Assembly: GCA_030148775.1 (NCBI GenBank) | Contig: JASBST010000033.1 | Coordinates: 1-51,551, forward strand | Direction: 5' to 3' | From: Thiogranum sp. | GTDB lineage: Bacteria > Pseudomonadota > Gammaproteobacteria > DSM-19610 | Length of the DNA: 51,551 nt | Shown here: piece by piece, positions 1 through 9,547 of the stretch | Layout of the letters: every line of letters starts with the position of its first letter | Numbering within the stretch: position 1 is the stretch's first letter | Notes under the pieces: generated by a model | Databases searched by the model: none | What the model was told of the DNA's origin: nothing | What the model saw: only the letters and a program-made list of their open reading frames with translations | Position numbers and translations under genes: made by a program

Positions 1-10
1 GGTGAGGATC

Positions 11-1498
11 ATGACCCCCGAACAATTCAAGCAACTGGCCGCTCAAGGCTATAACCGTATCCCGGTCACGCGCGAGGTGCTGGCCGACCTCGACACGCCG
101 CTAAGTACCTATCTCAAGCTGGCCGACGGCGCTTATTCCTATCTTTTCGAGTCCGTCCAGGGTGGTGAGAAGTGGGGCCGCTATTCGATTATCGGTCTGC
201 CATGCCGGCAGGTGGTGCGTGTCTATGGCGAGCGGGTCGAGCTCTGGAAGGACGGGGCTTGCGTGGAGTCGCTCACCGCGACCGACCCGTTGCAATGGCT
301 GGAAGCATTCCAACAGCGCTTCCGCGTTGCCGAGCCTGATGGCATGCCGCGCTTTGCCGGCGGCCTGGTGGGTTATTTCGGGTACGATACGGTGCGCTAT
401 GTCGAAGCCCGGCTGAGGCGCCAGGACAAGCCGGACCCCTTGGGGACGCCCGACATGCTATTGATGGTGTCCGACGAGGTGGTGGTCTTCGACAATCTCA
501 GCGGCAAACTCCAGTTGATTGTTCATGTCGACGCCGATCGGCCCGATGCCTGGGAGTGGGGCCAGACCCGGCTCGCTGAGTTGATGGATCGGTTGCGGCG
601 ACCGGTGACGATACCCGGCGCGCTGGCGCAGTCGCGGGAGGTGGGCGAACAGGATTTCGTCTCCGGGTTCACGCAGGCGGGTTTCAAGGCCGCGGTCGAG
701 CGGGTAAAGGCATACATTGTCGAAGGCGACGCCATGCAAGTGGTGCTGTCGCAACGGCTTTCGATTCCCTATCAGGCCCCGCCGCTGGATTTGTACCGTG
801 CGTTGCGCAGCCTCAATCCGTCGCCCTACATGTTCTACCTCGACCTGGACGATTTTCATATCGTCGGCTCGTCGCCGGAAATCCTGGTGCGCCTGGAAGA
901 CGGCGTGGTTACTGTGCGGCCGATTGCCGGTACCCGGCCGCGCGGGCGCGACGAGGCACAGGACATGGCGCTGGAGAAAGAGCTGTTATCGGACCCCAAG
1001 GAACTGGCCGAGCATTTGATGTTGATAGACCTCGGGCGTAACGACGCCGGCCGCGTCAGCCGTGTCGGCAGCGTCGAGTTGACCGAGCGGATGGTGGTCG
1101 AACGTTACTCGCATGTCATGCATATTGTATCCAATGTCACCGGCCGCATCCGCGAGGGCCTGACCGCCGTCGACGTGTTGCGCGCCACTTTTCCCGCCGG
1201 AACCGTCAGCGGTGCACCCAAAATCCGGGCGATGGAGATCATCGATGAGCTGGAACCGGTCAAACGAGGCGTCTACGCCAGCGCGGTCGGTTACCTGTCC
1301 TGGAGCGGCAACATGGATACCGCCATTGCGATCCGTACCGCCGTGATCCGTGACGGAACCCTGAGCATTCAGGCCGGAGCGGGCATCGTCGCCGATTCGG
1401 TTGCCGATAACGAGTGGGAGGAAACGATGAACAAGGGACGCGCGATTTTCCGTGCCGTGAGCCTGGCGCAGGCGGGTCTGGATGGCGGCCGACATTGA
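11..1498 (+). CDS. trpE: Anthranilate synthase component I
   Basis: Converts chorismate to anthranilate with the glutamine amidotransferase TrpG, the first committed step of tryptophan synthesis. The 495-residue product has the full family length. The N-terminal domain carries an LFES motif near residue 46, the counterpart of the LLES tryptophan-binding motif used in feedback inhibition. The chorismate-binding core has [12 protein letters not shown] (about 300-311), [12 protein letters not shown] (about 337-348) and [14 protein letters not shown] (about 396). I chose ATG at 11; a GTG at position 2 in the same frame is possible, and the window edge hides the upstream leader. Unusually, trpG does not follow directly: a Tat-signal protein and a GMC oxidoreductase lie between them. 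Confidence 0.97.
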   Translation: MTPEQFKQLAAQGYNRIPVTREVLADLDTPLSTYLKLADGAYSYLFESVQGGEKWGRYSIIGLPCRQVVRVYGERVELWKDGACVESLTATDPLQWLEAFQQRFRVAEPDGMPRFAGGLVGYFGYDTVRYVEARLRRQDKPDPLGTPDMLLMVSDEVVVFDNLSGKLQLIVHVDADRPDAWEWGQTRLAELMDRLRRPVTIPGALAQSREVGEQDFVSGFTQAGFKAAVERVKAYIVEGDAMQVVLSQRLSIPYQAPPLDLYRALRSLNPSPYMFYLDLDDFHIVGSSPEILVRLEDGVVTVRPIAGTRPRGRDEAQDMALEKELLSDPKELAEHLMLIDLGRNDAGRVSRVGSVELTERMVVERYSHVMHIVSNVTGRIREGLTAVDVLRATFPAGTVSGAPKIRAMEIIDELEPVKRGVYASAVGYLSWSGNMDTAIAIRTAVIRDGTLSIQAGAGIVADSVADNEWEETMNKGRAIFRAVSLAQAGLDGGRH

Positions 1499-1572
1499 TT
1501 ATGTTTATATTTATGCTGCCGGTTCGGTAATACTACTGTTGGTCCGGCTGGTGCCGGGCCGATTTAAACAAT

Positions 1573-1581
1573 TGGTATAAT
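1573..1581 (+). promoter_or_regulatory. Candidate extended -10 promoter for the Tat/GMC insert
   Basis: The stretch after trpE contains a TGG directly followed by a perfect TATAAT (1576-1581), which is the TGn-extended -10 form. No good -35 lies 17 bases upstream, which extended -10 promoters can tolerate. It lies about 42 bases before the ATG of the small Tat gene, so the inserted pair, and perhaps trpG-trpD-trpC, could be transcribed separately from trpE. Assignment rests only on the match to consensus. Confidence 0.45.
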
Positions 1582-1622
1582 TGCCGCTTTCTGGGAATCT
1601 AGGTCGAGAAAAGGATCATCCG

Positions 1623-1811
1623 ATGCCGTCCAGACGCCACTTTCTCTTGCTCTTCGCAAAATTGGGGGCTTTACTCCCGGTTACCGTTTTTGCTGCTTTC
1701 AACCGGCGGAAATCACTGGCCGAAGTAAACGACGGGCAGAGGCTCCGCCTTTATAATGGTTGTGTGTTACGCCAGGAGGATCTGGCCGAAATTTTTCCGC
1801 GACGGCGCTGA
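1623..1811 (+). CDS. Small Tat-signal protein, probable export partner of the GMC oxidoreductase
   Basis: This 62-residue protein starts MPSRRHFLLLFAK, a twin-arginine motif (SRRHFLL) followed by a hydrophobic stretch to about residue 25, and ends in a short basic tail (FPRRR). AAAGGATC lies before the chosen ATG. It ends one base before the ATG of the following GMC oxidoreductase, which lacks a signal peptide of its own. In three-subunit membrane GMC dehydrogenases a Tat-signal small subunit carries the flavoprotein to the periplasm; that role is inferred here from order and signal only. It is far shorter than the usual subunit 3 of gluconate 2-dehydrogenase and has no other recognisable domain. 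Confidence 0.7.
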   Translation: MPSRRHFLLLFAKLGALLPVTVFAAFNRRKSLAEVNDGQRLRLYNGCVLRQEDLAEIFPRRR

Positions 1812-1812
1812 C

Positions 1813-3339
1813 ATGCTGTTCCGGTCGCATGAAGACAAAGCATCGGCGCTTAAACAGTCGTACGACATCTGCATCAGTGGCACCGGCCCGGCCGGGATCA
1901 CACTGGCCCTCAAGCTGGCCGCCAGAAAGCATCGGGTGCTGCTGCTCGAAGCCGGCGATCTGCATTTTGATCCGCGTTCCAACGACGTTTACAAAGGCAC
2001 GAATTCCGGGCAGGATTACTTCGCCTGCAATGTGAGCCGGCAACGTTTCTTCGGTGGCACCTCAAACCATTGGGGCGGGATGTGTCACGCGCTGGAGGCA
2101 AGGGATTTCGCGCAGCGTTCCTATGTGCCGCATAGCGGATGGCCGATAGAGAAGGCCGATCTTGATCCCTACAGGCAGGAAACGATCGGTATTCTGGATG
2201 TGAAGTTCCTTCCGGCGCCCGATTACCTGGGCGTTCAGCACCAGGACGCCCACCTACAGAAGCTGGATTTTGGCTACAGCGATCCGCCGACACGCTTCAA
2301 AAACAAATATCTGCGAGCTATCGAGGCGAGCGAAAACATTACGGCGCTATTGAATGCCAATGTGGTGGATATCGTGCTTACCGAGGACGGCGGCCGGATC
2401 AAGGCATTGCAAGTGTCCGATTACGAGGGGAACACTTTGACTGCCAGGGCCACATGTTTCTCGATTTGCCACGGTGGTATCGAAAATGCCCGCACTTTGC
2501 TCAACGCCAATCGTCAGATCGCGACGGGTATCGGCAACGGCGCCGATCTGGTCGGGCGGTTTTTTATGGAACATCCGCATTTTGTTGTCGCCACGGCCAT
2601 TATCAATCATGAAAACGCGAAAATTTCACCTTATACTCGGGCGAAACCGGGTTCGCTGCCCGTGGCCTACTACGAGCCGCGCCGCGATTTTCAGGATCTC
2701 CGCGGGATTTTAAGCTTCGGTGCCCGTTTCATACCGACCTCGGGATTTTATTCCAATCCCGACAAGTACTCGTTCAAGCGTCGCCTGAGGCGCTTCGTCT
2801 GCGAATCGGATGCCTTGCTGTCGCTGTCCGAGGCGGTGGACAGCGACGGTCACGTCAACTGTCCGTATGATATGGTTTTCCGAACCGCGGCGGAGCAGAA
2901 GCCGAATCCGGCCAGTCGGGTCTCGCTGGGCGAGGAGGTCGACCAGTTCGGTTTGCGGCGGGTGGATGTCAGTTGGCAACTGAGCGAACAGGATAAGAAC
3001 ACCCTGCGGCAAAGTGCGCTGGAGGTTGGTCGGGTCATGGCGCAGAAAGACCTGGGGCGGGTGAAGCTGCCGGAGTGGCTGCTGGATACCTCGCTCAGTT
3101 TCCCCGATACTCATCATGACGAGGTGGCCGGGTTCCACCACATGGGTACCACGCGCATGGCGAGCTCGTCCAAAGAGGGAGTGGTGGATGAAAATCTGCG
3201 CGTCTTCGGTGTCGACAACCTTTATATTGGCGGCAGCAGCGTGTTTCCCACTTCCAGTCACGTCAATCCGACGTTCACTATCGTGCAGTTGAGTCTGCGG
3301 CTGGCTGACCATCTGGACCGGCGCTTGCATCTTGGTTGA
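1813..3339 (+). CDS. GMC-family FAD-dependent oxidoreductase
   Basis: A 508-residue flavoprotein of the glucose-methanol-choline family (BetA/COG2303 type), expected to oxidise an alcohol or sugar hydroxyl; the substrate cannot be told. The FAD dinucleotide fold shows GTGPAG at 23-28 with the acidic LLLEAG strand end, GGTSNHWGGM near 80, a FHHMGTTRMA segment around 441-450 and SSHVNP near 481, near the expected catalytic His/Asn positions. The ATG at 1813 follows the stop of the Tat protein by one base, implying translational coupling. There is no signal peptide, so export would rely on that partner. It sits between trpE and trpG, a place with no obvious metabolic link to tryptophan. Confidence 0.88.
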   Translation: MLFRSHEDKASALKQSYDICISGTGPAGITLALKLAARKHRVLLLEAGDLHFDPRSNDVYKGTNSGQDYFACNVSRQRFFGGTSNHWGGMCHALEARDFAQRSYVPHSGWPIEKADLDPYRQETIGILDVKFLPAPDYLGVQHQDAHLQKLDFGYSDPPTRFKNKYLRAIEASENITALLNANVVDIVLTEDGGRIKALQVSDYEGNTLTARATCFSICHGGIENARTLLNANRQIATGIGNGADLVGRFFMEHPHFVVATAIINHENAKISPYTRAKPGSLPVAYYEPRRDFQDLRGILSFGARFIPTSGFYSNPDKYSFKRRLRRFVCESDALLSLSEAVDSDGHVNCPYDMVFRTAAEQKPNPASRVSLGEEVDQFGLRRVDVSWQLSEQDKNTLRQSALEVGRVMAQKDLGRVKLPEWLLDTSLSFPDTHHDEVAGFHHMGTTRMASSSKEGVVDENLRVFGVDNLYIGGSSVFPTSSHVNPTFTIVQLSLRLADHLDRRLHLG

Positions 3340-3417
3340 TGTGCAGAGCGCGCGTATTTGCGGAATAATGTTGGCGTCAGGGCCCACGCGGCCAAAACAG
3401 GTACCGGTAGACCATCG

Positions 3418-4014
3418 ATGCTATTGATGATCGACAATTACGATTCGTTCACCTACAACCTGGTGCAATATTTCGGGGAGTTGGGTGTGGAGATGCGGGT
3501 GTCGCGCAACGACGAGCTCACGCTCGAGGATATCGAGCGCATGGCGCCCGAACGCATTGTCATATCGCCCGGTCCGTGCACGCCCAACGAGGCCGGCATC
3601 TCGCTGCAGGTGATCAGGCTGTTTGCCGGCCGCATTCCCATTCTGGGGGTCTGCCTCGGCCACCAGAGTATTGGGCAGGCTTTTGGCGGGCGTATCGTCC
3701 ACGCAGGCGAGATAATGCATGGAAAAACCTCGTTGATTCATCATGGCGACACCAGCGTGTTCAGCGGTCTTCACAGCCCGCTGGAGGCTACCCGTTATCA
3801 TTCGCTGGTGATCGAGAAGCAGAGCTTGCCGGCATGCCTCGAAGTGACGGCCTGGACGCTGGACGCCGACGGGAATGTCGACGAAATCATGGGTGTACGC
3901 CACCGCGAGCTGGCGGTGGAGGGTGTGCAGTTTCATCCCGAGTCCATTCTTACGCAGCATGGTCACGCCATGCTGAAAAATTTTCTTGAATCCGCGGGCG
4001 TCGCGCGCCCCTAG
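3418..4014 (+). CDS. trpG: Anthranilate synthase component II (glutamine amidotransferase)
   Basis: Supplies ammonia from glutamine to TrpE. The 198-residue protein is a complete class I amidotransferase: [15 protein letters not shown] at the start, oxyanion segment SPGPCTP (50-56), nucleophile C79 in [15 protein letters not shown], and H173/E175 in QFHPESI. It may also serve in folate synthesis (PabA role), as such enzymes do in some bacteria. The reading frame stays open upstream to a TTG at 3358, but homology starts at [11 protein letters not shown], so ATG 3418 is used; its ribosome-binding site is poor. trpD follows after 17 bases. Confidence 0.96.
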   Translation: MLLMIDNYDSFTYNLVQYFGELGVEMRVSRNDELTLEDIERMAPERIVISPGPCTPNEAGISLQVIRLFAGRIPILGVCLGHQSIGQAFGGRIVHAGEIMHGKTSLIHHGDTSVFSGLHSPLEATRYHSLVIEKQSLPACLEVTAWTLDADGNVDEIMGVRHRELAVEGVQFHPESILTQHGHAMLKNFLESAGVARP

Positions 4015-4031
4015 TTATTACGGAGTCAGCT

Positions 4032-5051
4032 GTGGACATGCAAACCGCTTTGCGTAGTGTCATCGAACGCCGCGATCTCAGCGAAGCGGAGATGCTCGAC
4101 GTGATGCGGTTGATCATGACCGGTGAGGCCACGGCGGCCCAGATCGGTGGCTTTCTGGTGGGCTTGCGCATGAAGGGCGAGACGGTCGACGAGATCAGCG
4201 CGGCCGCCCGCGTGATGCGCGAGCTGGCCACGCCCGTGCCGGTCAGCGGCGAGCATCTGGTCGACACCTGTGGCACCGGTGGCGACGGCGCCAGTACTTT
4301 CAACATCTCCACGGCCAGCGCCATCGTCACGGCCGCCGCCGGAGCGCAGGTGGCCAAGCACGGCAACCGCTCGGTTTCTTCCAGTTGCGGTAGTGCCGAT
4401 GTGTTGGAGACCGCGGGCGTTAATTTGGAACTCGATGCGCAACAGGTGGCGCACTGCGTGCAGTCTATTGGGGTCGGTTTTCTGTTCGCGCCACGCCATC
4501 ACAGCGCCATGAAGCATGCCATCGGCCCGCGCCGAGAAATGGGCGTGCGGACTTTATTCAATCTGCTCGGGCCGTTGACCAATCCCGCGGCTGCCCCCAA
4601 TCAGGTCCTGGGCGTGTTCAACAGTTATTGGCTGAATCCGCTCGCGCAGGTGTTGGCCAGGCTGGGCAGCCGTCACGTCATGGTGGTGCACGCCGAGGAT
4701 GGCCTGGACGAAATCAGTATTGGCGCCGCCACACGGGTGGCGGAGCTCAAGGGCGGCGAAATCCGCTGTTACAGCGTCACGCCCGAGCAGTTCGGCATGG
4801 CGCGGGGCGATGTTGCGGCGCTCGGGGTGGCCGACGCCGGGCAGAGTCTGGCGGTAATTCGCGCGGTTTTCGCCGATACCCCGGGTCCGGCGCGTGATAT
4901 CGTGCTGTTGAACGCCGCCGCGGCCATCTATGTGGCCGGACTGGCCGATACGCTCGAAGACGGTGTGCAGCAGGCCCGCGAGGCGTTGAGTTCGGGCGCG
5001 GCGGCGGAAAAATTTCAGCGCTTGATTGAGGCGAGTAACAGCTTCCGATGA
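4032..5051 (+). CDS. trpD: Anthranilate phosphoribosyltransferase
   Basis: Transfers the phosphoribosyl group of PRPP to anthranilate. The 339-residue product has [17 protein letters not shown], the glycine-rich PRPP loop, and KHGNRSVSS, both diagnostic of TrpD, followed by [19 protein letters not shown]. The start is GTG at 4032, six bases after a CGGAG Shine-Dalgarno; ATG at 4038 in frame is the alternative and loses two residues. Its stop overlaps the trpC start in an ATGA arrangement. Confidence 0.97.
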   Translation: MDMQTALRSVIERRDLSEAEMLDVMRLIMTGEATAAQIGGFLVGLRMKGETVDEISAAARVMRELATPVPVSGEHLVDTCGTGGDGASTFNISTASAIVTAAAGAQVAKHGNRSVSSSCGSADVLETAGVNLELDAQQVAHCVQSIGVGFLFAPRHHSAMKHAIGPRREMGVRTLFNLLGPLTNPAAAPNQVLGVFNSYWLNPLAQVLARLGSRHVMVVHAEDGLDEISIGAATRVAELKGGEIRCYSVTPEQFGMARGDVAALGVADAGQSLAVIRAVFADTPGPARDIVLLNAAAAIYVAGLADTLEDGVQQAREALSSGAAAEKFQRLIEASNSFR

Positions 5052-5848
5052 GTGCGCCCGGGGATATTCTGCAAACGATTCTGGCGCGCAAGGCCGAAGA
5101 GGTCGCCGCGCGCGCCGCGCGTGTGCCCTTGGACGTGCTGAAGCAGGCGGCAACCCGTGCCGATCCACCACGGGGCTTCCTCGCGGCGTTGCGTGCCCGT
5201 CTGGTGGCCGGAGACGCGGCGGTGATCGCCGAAATTAAAAAAGCCTCGCCGAGCAAAGGTGTGCTGCGCGAGCGCTTCGATCCGGCGGCCATTGCTCGGA
5301 GCTATGAGCAGGGGGGCGCCGGATGTTTGTCGGTGCTGACGGATGTCGATTTCTTTCAGGGAGCCGACGCGTACCTGCAGCAGGCGCGTGAGGCCTGCGC
5401 GCTGCCCGTCTTGCGCAAGGATTTCGTGATCGATCCCTACCAGGTCTACGAAGCCCGGGCACTGGGCGCCGATTGTATTCTGCTGATCGTCGCGGCGCTG
5501 GATGACACCAGACTCGCCGAACTGCTGGATTTGGCGGGGGTGCTGAACCTGGATGTGTTGGTCGAAGTCCATGACGCGGCGGAGATGCGTAGGGCGCTGG
5601 CGACAGCGGCGCGGCTGATCGGCGTCAATAACCGCAATCTGCGCAGCTTCGAAACCCGACTGGCGACCACGCTGGATCTGATCGACGGCTTTCCCGAAGA
5701 TCGTTTACTGGTCACCGAGAGTGGCATTCACACCCGCCAGGACGTTGCGCTCATGCGGCGACGGGGTGTGCATGCGTTTCTGGTGGGCGAGGCCTTCATG
5801 CGGGCCGACGAGCCGGGTGAAAAGCTCGCCGAGTTGTTTGGCAGCTGA
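5048..5848 (+). CDS. trpC: Indole-3-glycerol phosphate synthase
   Basis: Closes the indole ring from CdRP in the tryptophan pathway. The 266-residue single-domain TIM barrel shows [11 protein letters not shown] (catalytic Lys/phosphate region), [35 protein letters not shown] and [11 protein letters not shown], all hallmarks of TrpC. Unlike the E. coli protein it is not fused to TrpF, and trpF is not in this window. The ATG overlaps the trpD stop by four bases, indicating translational coupling. crp comes convergently only 10 bases downstream, so the cluster ends here. Confidence 0.97.
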   Translation: MSAPGDILQTILARKAEEVAARAARVPLDVLKQAATRADPPRGFLAALRARLVAGDAAVIAEIKKASPSKGVLRERFDPAAIARSYEQGGAGCLSVLTDVDFFQGADAYLQQAREACALPVLRKDFVIDPYQVYEARALGADCILLIVAALDDTRLAELLDLAGVLNLDVLVEVHDAAEMRRALATAARLIGVNNRNLRSFETRLATTLDLIDGFPEDRLLVTESGIHTRQDVALMRRRGVHAFLVGEAFMRADEPGEKLAELFGS

Positions 5849-5873
5849 GGCCCGCGATTCAGCGGGTGCCAAA
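5837..5873. other. Nested stem-loop at the trpC/crp convergent junction
   Basis: TTTGGCA (5837-5843) pairs with TGCCAAA (5867-5873), enclosing CCCGC (5851-5855) and GCGGG (5862-5866). The structure covers the two stop codons of the convergent genes and can form in either transcript. Neither strand shows a run of U, so it is not a classic intrinsic terminator; it could protect the 3' ends or help Rho-dependent stopping. Confidence 0.35.
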
Positions 5874-6509
5874 CACCACCATGGTCTTGCCCTTGGCGGA
5901 GATCAGGCCCTGTTCCTCGAGTGATTTGAGCACCCGGCCTACCATCTCGCGCGAGCAGCCGACAATGCGGCCGATCTCCTGACGGGTGATCTTGATTTGC
6001 ATCCCGTCGGGGTGGGTCATGGCATCGGGTTGCTTGCACAGATCCAGCAGAGCACGCGCTACCCGCCCGGTGACGTCCAGAAACGCCAGATCGCTCACTT
6101 TGCGGCTGGTGTTGCGCAGACGGGTGGCCATTTGTCCGGCCAGGGCGAACAGAATGCCCGGGTCGTCCTCCGCCAGCTGGCGGTAGCGGCTGTAACTGAT
6201 TTCAGCCAACTCGCATTGCGTGCGGGTGCGGATCCAGGCGCTGCGGTTGCTGTTTTCGCCGAACAGGCCCATCTCGCCGAAAAAGTCGCCCGGGTTGAGA
6301 TAGGCGAGGACAATTTCGTGGCCGTCCTCGTCCTCAATCAGCACGGTGACCGAGCCTTCGACGATGTAGTACAACACGTCGGGTTGATCCCCGGCATAGA
6401 TAATCACACTCTTCGACGGGTATCTGCGCCGGTGGCAGTGTTCGAGAAATTTATCGATAGATGACGCCGGCTTAACGGGTGTTCTGGCGGGTATTGTATT
6501 TGGCAGCAT
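5859..6509 (-). CDS. crp: Cyclic AMP receptor protein (Crp/Vfr)
   Basis: Global transcription regulator of the CRP-FNR family. The 216-residue protein has the cyclic-nucleotide fold with [15 protein letters not shown], where Glu, Arg and Ser line the cAMP pocket in Crp, then the long dimer helix and the [23 protein letters not shown]. The segments [31 protein letters not shown] and [14 protein letters not shown] match E. coli Crp very closely, so true Crp/Vfr rather than FNR/Dnr is well supported. There is no Fe-S cysteine set. An OsmC-family gene lies divergently upstream, as crp-yhfA does in E. coli, and a Crp-like site sits in the shared region. Confidence 0.95.
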   Translation of the reverse strand: MLPNTIPARTPVKPASSIDKFLEHCHRRRYPSKSVIIYAGDQPDVLYYIVEGSVTVLIEDEDGHEIVLAYLNPGDFFGEMGLFGENSNRSAWIRTRTQCELAEISYSRYRQLAEDDPGILFALAGQMATRLRNTSRKVSDLAFLDVTGRVARALLDLCKQPDAMTHPDGMQIKITRQEIGRIVGCSREMVGRVLKSLEEQGLISAKGKTMVVFGTR

Positions 6510-6595
6510 TCGACTGTACCTTCGCTGGCCCTTGTCCCGGTTATAGCGTTGGGTAGGCGGGTTTCATTAGCTTATGCAAACTACGGGCCAGGCAG

Positions 6596-6617
6596 AATTG
6601 TGACGGGTGTCTCATAT
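6596..6617. promoter_or_regulatory. Candidate Crp operator between crp and the OsmC-family gene
   Basis: TGTGA (6599-6603), six bases, then TCTCA (6610-6614), with A/T-rich flanks. This matches the TGTGA-N6-TCACA consensus at nine of ten core positions. It ends about 20 bases before the OsmC-family ATG and about 90 from the crp start, so bound Crp would overlap the OsmC-gene promoter or start region. The site is predicted from sequence only. Confidence 0.45.
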
Positions 6618-6635
6618 TTTCGGTGAGGGCAGGCC

Positions 6636-7052
6636 ATGCAGGCACGCATAAAGTGGGTTCAGGACGCGACTTTTCTCGGCGAGTCCGGCAGCGGCCACGC
6701 GCTGGTGATGGACGGCCCGCCGGAACAGGGTGGACGAAATCTTGGCGTCCGGCCGATGGAGATGCTGTTGCTCGGTATGGGTGGCTGTACTGCTTTCGAC
6801 GTGGTGAGCATTCTGAAAAAGTCGCGACAGCCCGTCAGCGACTGCGTGGCCGAGCTGCAGGCCGAGCGCGCCGAGGAAAGTCCGAAGGTTTTCACCCGGA
6901 TTCATGTGCATTTTATTGTCACCGGCACCGGCCTGGATGAATCGCGCGTGGCGCGCGCGGTGTCGTTGTCGGCGGAAAAATATTGTTCGGCCTCCCTTAT
7001 GTTGGGAAAAACGGCCGAAATCACCCACGATTTTGAAATCCGGGAGGCCTGA
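6636..7052 (+). CDS. OsmC/YhfA-family protein
   Basis: A 138-residue OsmC-fold protein, a family that includes thiol peroxidases reducing organic hydroperoxides. GVRPMEMLLLGMGGCTAFDVVSILKK holds the first conserved cysteine, and AEKYCSASLMLGKTAEITHDF the second, the pair used for catalysis in OsmC/Ohr proteins. Its place divergent from crp mirrors yhfA in E. coli, so it is most likely the YhfA subgroup, whose substrate is not known. The VOC gene begins two bases after its stop. Confidence 0.88.
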   Translation: MQARIKWVQDATFLGESGSGHALVMDGPPEQGGRNLGVRPMEMLLLGMGGCTAFDVVSILKKSRQPVSDCVAELQAERAEESPKVFTRIHVHFIVTGTGLDESRVARAVSLSAEKYCSASLMLGKTAEITHDFEIREA

Positions 7053-7053
7053 C

Positions 7054-7449
7054 TTGCAACGACCGGCAGCCACCGCGGGATTGCGCCACGTCGCTCTGTA
7101 CGTCACCGATCTCGAGGCGGCCGAGCGATTTTACGTGGATTTGCTCGGTATGCAGGTGGAGTGGCGCCCGGACCCGGACAACGTTTATTTGACCTCGGGC
7201 AACGACAATCTGGCGCTGCACCGGAGCACGCGCGTCTTGTCTGGTCCCGCGCAGATGCTCGATCACATCGGCTTCATCCTGCGGACCGCGCAGGATGTGG
7301 ATGATTGGTATGAATTTCTGCGCGCTCACGACGTCGAATTGAAATCCGAGCCGCGCACCCATCGCGACGGCGCCCGTAGCTTTTACTGTGTCGGTCCTGA
7401 GGGCGTGACAGTGCAGATGATTTTCCACCCGCCCATCGTGACTCGCTAG
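7054..7449 (+). CDS. VOC-superfamily (glyoxalase-like) protein
   Basis: A 131-residue single VOC domain with two beta-alpha-beta-beta-beta modules. [21 protein letters not shown] supplies the first metal-ligand His and LDHIGFIL the second region; [16 protein letters not shown] closes the fold with a candidate acidic or Gln ligand. TTG at 7054 is chosen because GGGAGG (7042-7047) stands six bases before it and the domain begins a few residues later; no ATG is available. Function could be dioxygenase, glyoxalase or resistance-like; nothing in context decides. Confidence 0.85.
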   Translation: MQRPAATAGLRHVALYVTDLEAAERFYVDLLGMQVEWRPDPDNVYLTSGNDNLALHRSTRVLSGPAQMLDHIGFILRTAQDVDDWYEFLRAHDVELKSEPRTHRDGARSFYCVGPEGVTVQMIFHPPIVTR

Positions 7450-7459
7450 GAATACGGCC

Positions 7460-8275
7460 ATGCCCATCAATTCTTCGCTGAAGCGACTCAAGCTGCAGGG
7501 GTTCAACAATCTCACCAAATCGCTGAGTTTCAACATTTACGATATCTGTTACGCCAATCTGCCGGAGCACCGGCGGGAGTACATCGAGTACATCGACGAG
7601 GCCTATAATGCCGAGCGGCTGACGCAGATTCTCACCGACGTGTGCGACATCATCGGCGCCAATATCCTCAATATCGCCCGCCAGGACTATGATCCGCAGG
7701 GCGCCAGCGTCACCATGCTGATCTCCGAGGAGCAGATCGGATCGCCCGAGCTGGCCAACGACGCCGGCCCCGGACCGCTGCCCGAGGCCGTCGTCGGCCA
7801 CCTGGATAAAAGCCACGTCACCGTGCACACTTATCCCGAGAGCCACCCGGACAACGGCATCAGCACCTTCCGCGCCGACATCGATGTGTCCACCTGCGGT
7901 GTTATCTCGCCCTTGAAAGCGTTGAATTATCTGATCCACAGCTTCGAGTCGGACATCGTTATCATGGATTACCGTGTGCGCGGCTTCACCCGCAATGTGC
8001 GTGGACGCAAGCATTTCATCGACCACGAGATCAGCTCGATCCAGAACTTCATTTCCCGCGATACCCGCGACCGCTACCAGATGATCGATGTGAACGTCTA
8101 TCAGGAGAATATTTTTCACACGAAAATGTGCCTGAAGGATTTGAAACTGAACGATTATCTTTTCGGTGTCGGCGAAGAGGCGCTGACCAGCGCGGAGAAG
8201 CGCCGGATCAGTCGGCAGGTCGAACATGAAATCATGGAAATTTTCTACGGGAATATTCTGCCGAAGAACAAGTGA
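7460..8275 (+). CDS. speD: S-adenosylmethionine decarboxylase proenzyme
   Basis: Produces decarboxylated AdoMet, the aminopropyl donor for spermidine. The 271-residue proenzyme is the E. coli (class 1A) type. [12 protein letters not shown] holds the self-cleavage site, predicted between K117 and S118, with S118 becoming the pyruvoyl cofactor. [22 protein letters not shown] and [10 protein letters not shown] are further family blocks. AGGA lies eight bases before the ATG. No spermidine synthase gene is adjacent, so the pathway is completed elsewhere. Confidence 0.96.
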   Translation: MPINSSLKRLKLQGFNNLTKSLSFNIYDICYANLPEHRREYIEYIDEAYNAERLTQILTDVCDIIGANILNIARQDYDPQGASVTMLISEEQIGSPELANDAGPGPLPEAVVGHLDKSHVTVHTYPESHPDNGISTFRADIDVSTCGVISPLKALNYLIHSFESDIVIMDYRVRGFTRNVRGRKHFIDHEISSIQNFISRDTRDRYQMIDVNVYQENIFHTKMCLKDLKLNDYLFGVGEEALTSAEKRRISRQVEHEIMEIFYGNILPKNK

Positions 8276-8354
8276 GCGAACCGGGGAGCGTTGGGTTGCG
8301 CGGCATTGTCCCGCGGATGTTGCAACCGTGACGCGGCTTGAGCACACTGTGGGT

Positions 8355-8999
8355 ATGGAAAAGAGACACTATAACCCGCTCGATCGCCTGATTATCAACA
8401 TTGATCAGGCGGTGCGCACACTGGCGGGTAAACCCCTGGTCACCGGACGTCCGAACCCCGCCGAGGGGCGCGCGGAAGACGAGCTGGACCCGACGGAAAA
8501 AACCCGGTCGATGCGTCTCATGCGGGTCAATCATGCCGGCGAGGTGGCGGCCCAGGCGCTTTATCAGGGACAGGCGTTGACGGCCCGGCGGACCAGCGTG
8601 CGGGGACGCATGCAGCGCGCCGCCGAGGAGGAAAACGATCACCTCGACTGGTGCCAGCACCGGGTCGACGAACTGGGCGGGCGCGTCAGTCTGCTCAATC
8701 CCCTCTGGTACCTGGGTTCCTTCGCCATCGGCGCGGCGGCCGGTGCCGTGGGCGACAAGTGGAGTCTGGGATTTGTCGCCGAGACGGAAAAGCAGGTCGG
8801 CCAGCACCTGGACGGTCATTTGGCGCGTATTTCTCCCCGCGATGGCAAGAGCCGCGCCATCATCGAGCAGATGAAAAGCGACGAGGCCCGCCACGGCGCC
8901 GATGCGCGCGATGCCGGCGGCGCGGACCTGCCGCGCCCGGTACGCCAGCTGATGAAGTTGGCCTCGCGTGTGATGACGGGAACGGCCTACCGGCTCTGA
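8355..8999 (+). CDS. coq7: Demethoxyubiquinone hydroxylase
   Basis: Hydroxylates 2-polyprenyl-3-methyl-6-methoxy-benzoquinol in ubiquinone synthesis at the inner membrane. The 214-residue protein shows the diiron ferritin-like ligands: E63 in [16 protein letters not shown]93/H96 in [10 protein letters not shown]145 in [16 protein letters not shown], and E177/H180 in [11 protein letters not shown] central hydrophobic stretch ([14 protein letters not shown]) fits membrane attachment. ATG at 8355 is used although the frame is open further upstream, because homology starts there. The gamma-carbonic anhydrase gene starts six bases after the stop. Confidence 0.95.
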   Translation: MEKRHYNPLDRLIINIDQAVRTLAGKPLVTGRPNPAEGRAEDELDPTEKTRSMRLMRVNHAGEVAAQALYQGQALTARRTSVRGRMQRAAEEENDHLDWCQHRVDELGGRVSLLNPLWYLGSFAIGAAAGAVGDKWSLGFVAETEKQVGQHLDGHLARISPRDGKSRAIIEQMKSDEARHGADARDAGGADLPRPVRQLMKLASRVMTGTAYRL

Positions 9000-9005
9000 T
9001 CAGGC

Positions 9006-9539
9006 ATGCCGATCCGCCCGTTCGAAGGTAGGCTCCCGCAGGTTCATGCCTCGGCCTATGTCGATGAGTCAGCGCTGGTGTGCGGAGATGTCAGTATCGG
9101 CGCGGACAGCTCGATCTGGCCGATGGCGGTGGTACGCGGCGACATCAACAGCATCGTCATCGGCGAACGCAGCAACATACAGGACGGCTCGGTTCTGCAC
9201 GTCACCCATGACAGCGAGTTTGCCCCCGGCGGAGCGCCACTGGTGGTCGGCGACGAGGTGACCGTCGGGCACAACGTGGTTCTGCACGCCTGCACCGTGG
9301 AAGACCTCTGTCTGATCGGGATGGGAGCGGTGATCCTGGACGGCGCGGTGATCCGTGCCGGTGCCATGGTCGGCGCGGGCGCGTTGGTGCCGCCCAACAA
9401 GGATCTTGTGGGCGGTTACCTGTATGTGGGCAGCCCGGCGCGGCAGGTGCGGGCCTTGACCGGGATCGAGAAACGTTTTCTAAAATACTCCGCCGCCCAT
9501 TACGCGCAACTGAAGGAACGGCATCGCGACTCGTGCTGA
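9006..9539 (+). CDS. Gamma-carbonic anhydrase family protein (YrdA type)
   Basis: A 177-residue left-handed beta-helix protein built of hexapeptide repeats, such as VCGDVSIGADSSIWPMAVVRGD. The three zinc-ligand histidines are expected in LHVTHDSE and VGHNVVLHAC, and all are present. The family trimerises and includes archaeal Cam; many bacterial YrdA/PaaY proteins lack proven carbonic anhydrase activity, so the enzymatic role is open. It likely shares a transcript with coq7 and converges on rho with only eight bases between them. Confidence 0.9.
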   Translation: MPIRPFEGRLPQVHASAYVDESALVCGDVSIGADSSIWPMAVVRGDINSIVIGERSNIQDGSVLHVTHDSEFAPGGAPLVVGDEVTVGHNVVLHACTVEDLCLIGMGAVILDGAVIRAGAMVGAGALVPPNKDLVGGYLYVGSPARQVRALTGIEKRFLKYSAAHYAQLKERHRDSC

Positions 9540-9547
9540 GGCGCGCG

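Noticed and set aside
1623-3339. Frameshift splitting one Tat-exported GMC oxidoreductase into two frames
   Set aside because: The GMC frame begins with its own ATG just before the FAD fold and the small protein ends in a basic tail with normal spacing between stop and start; nothing of the flavoprotein fold is missing.
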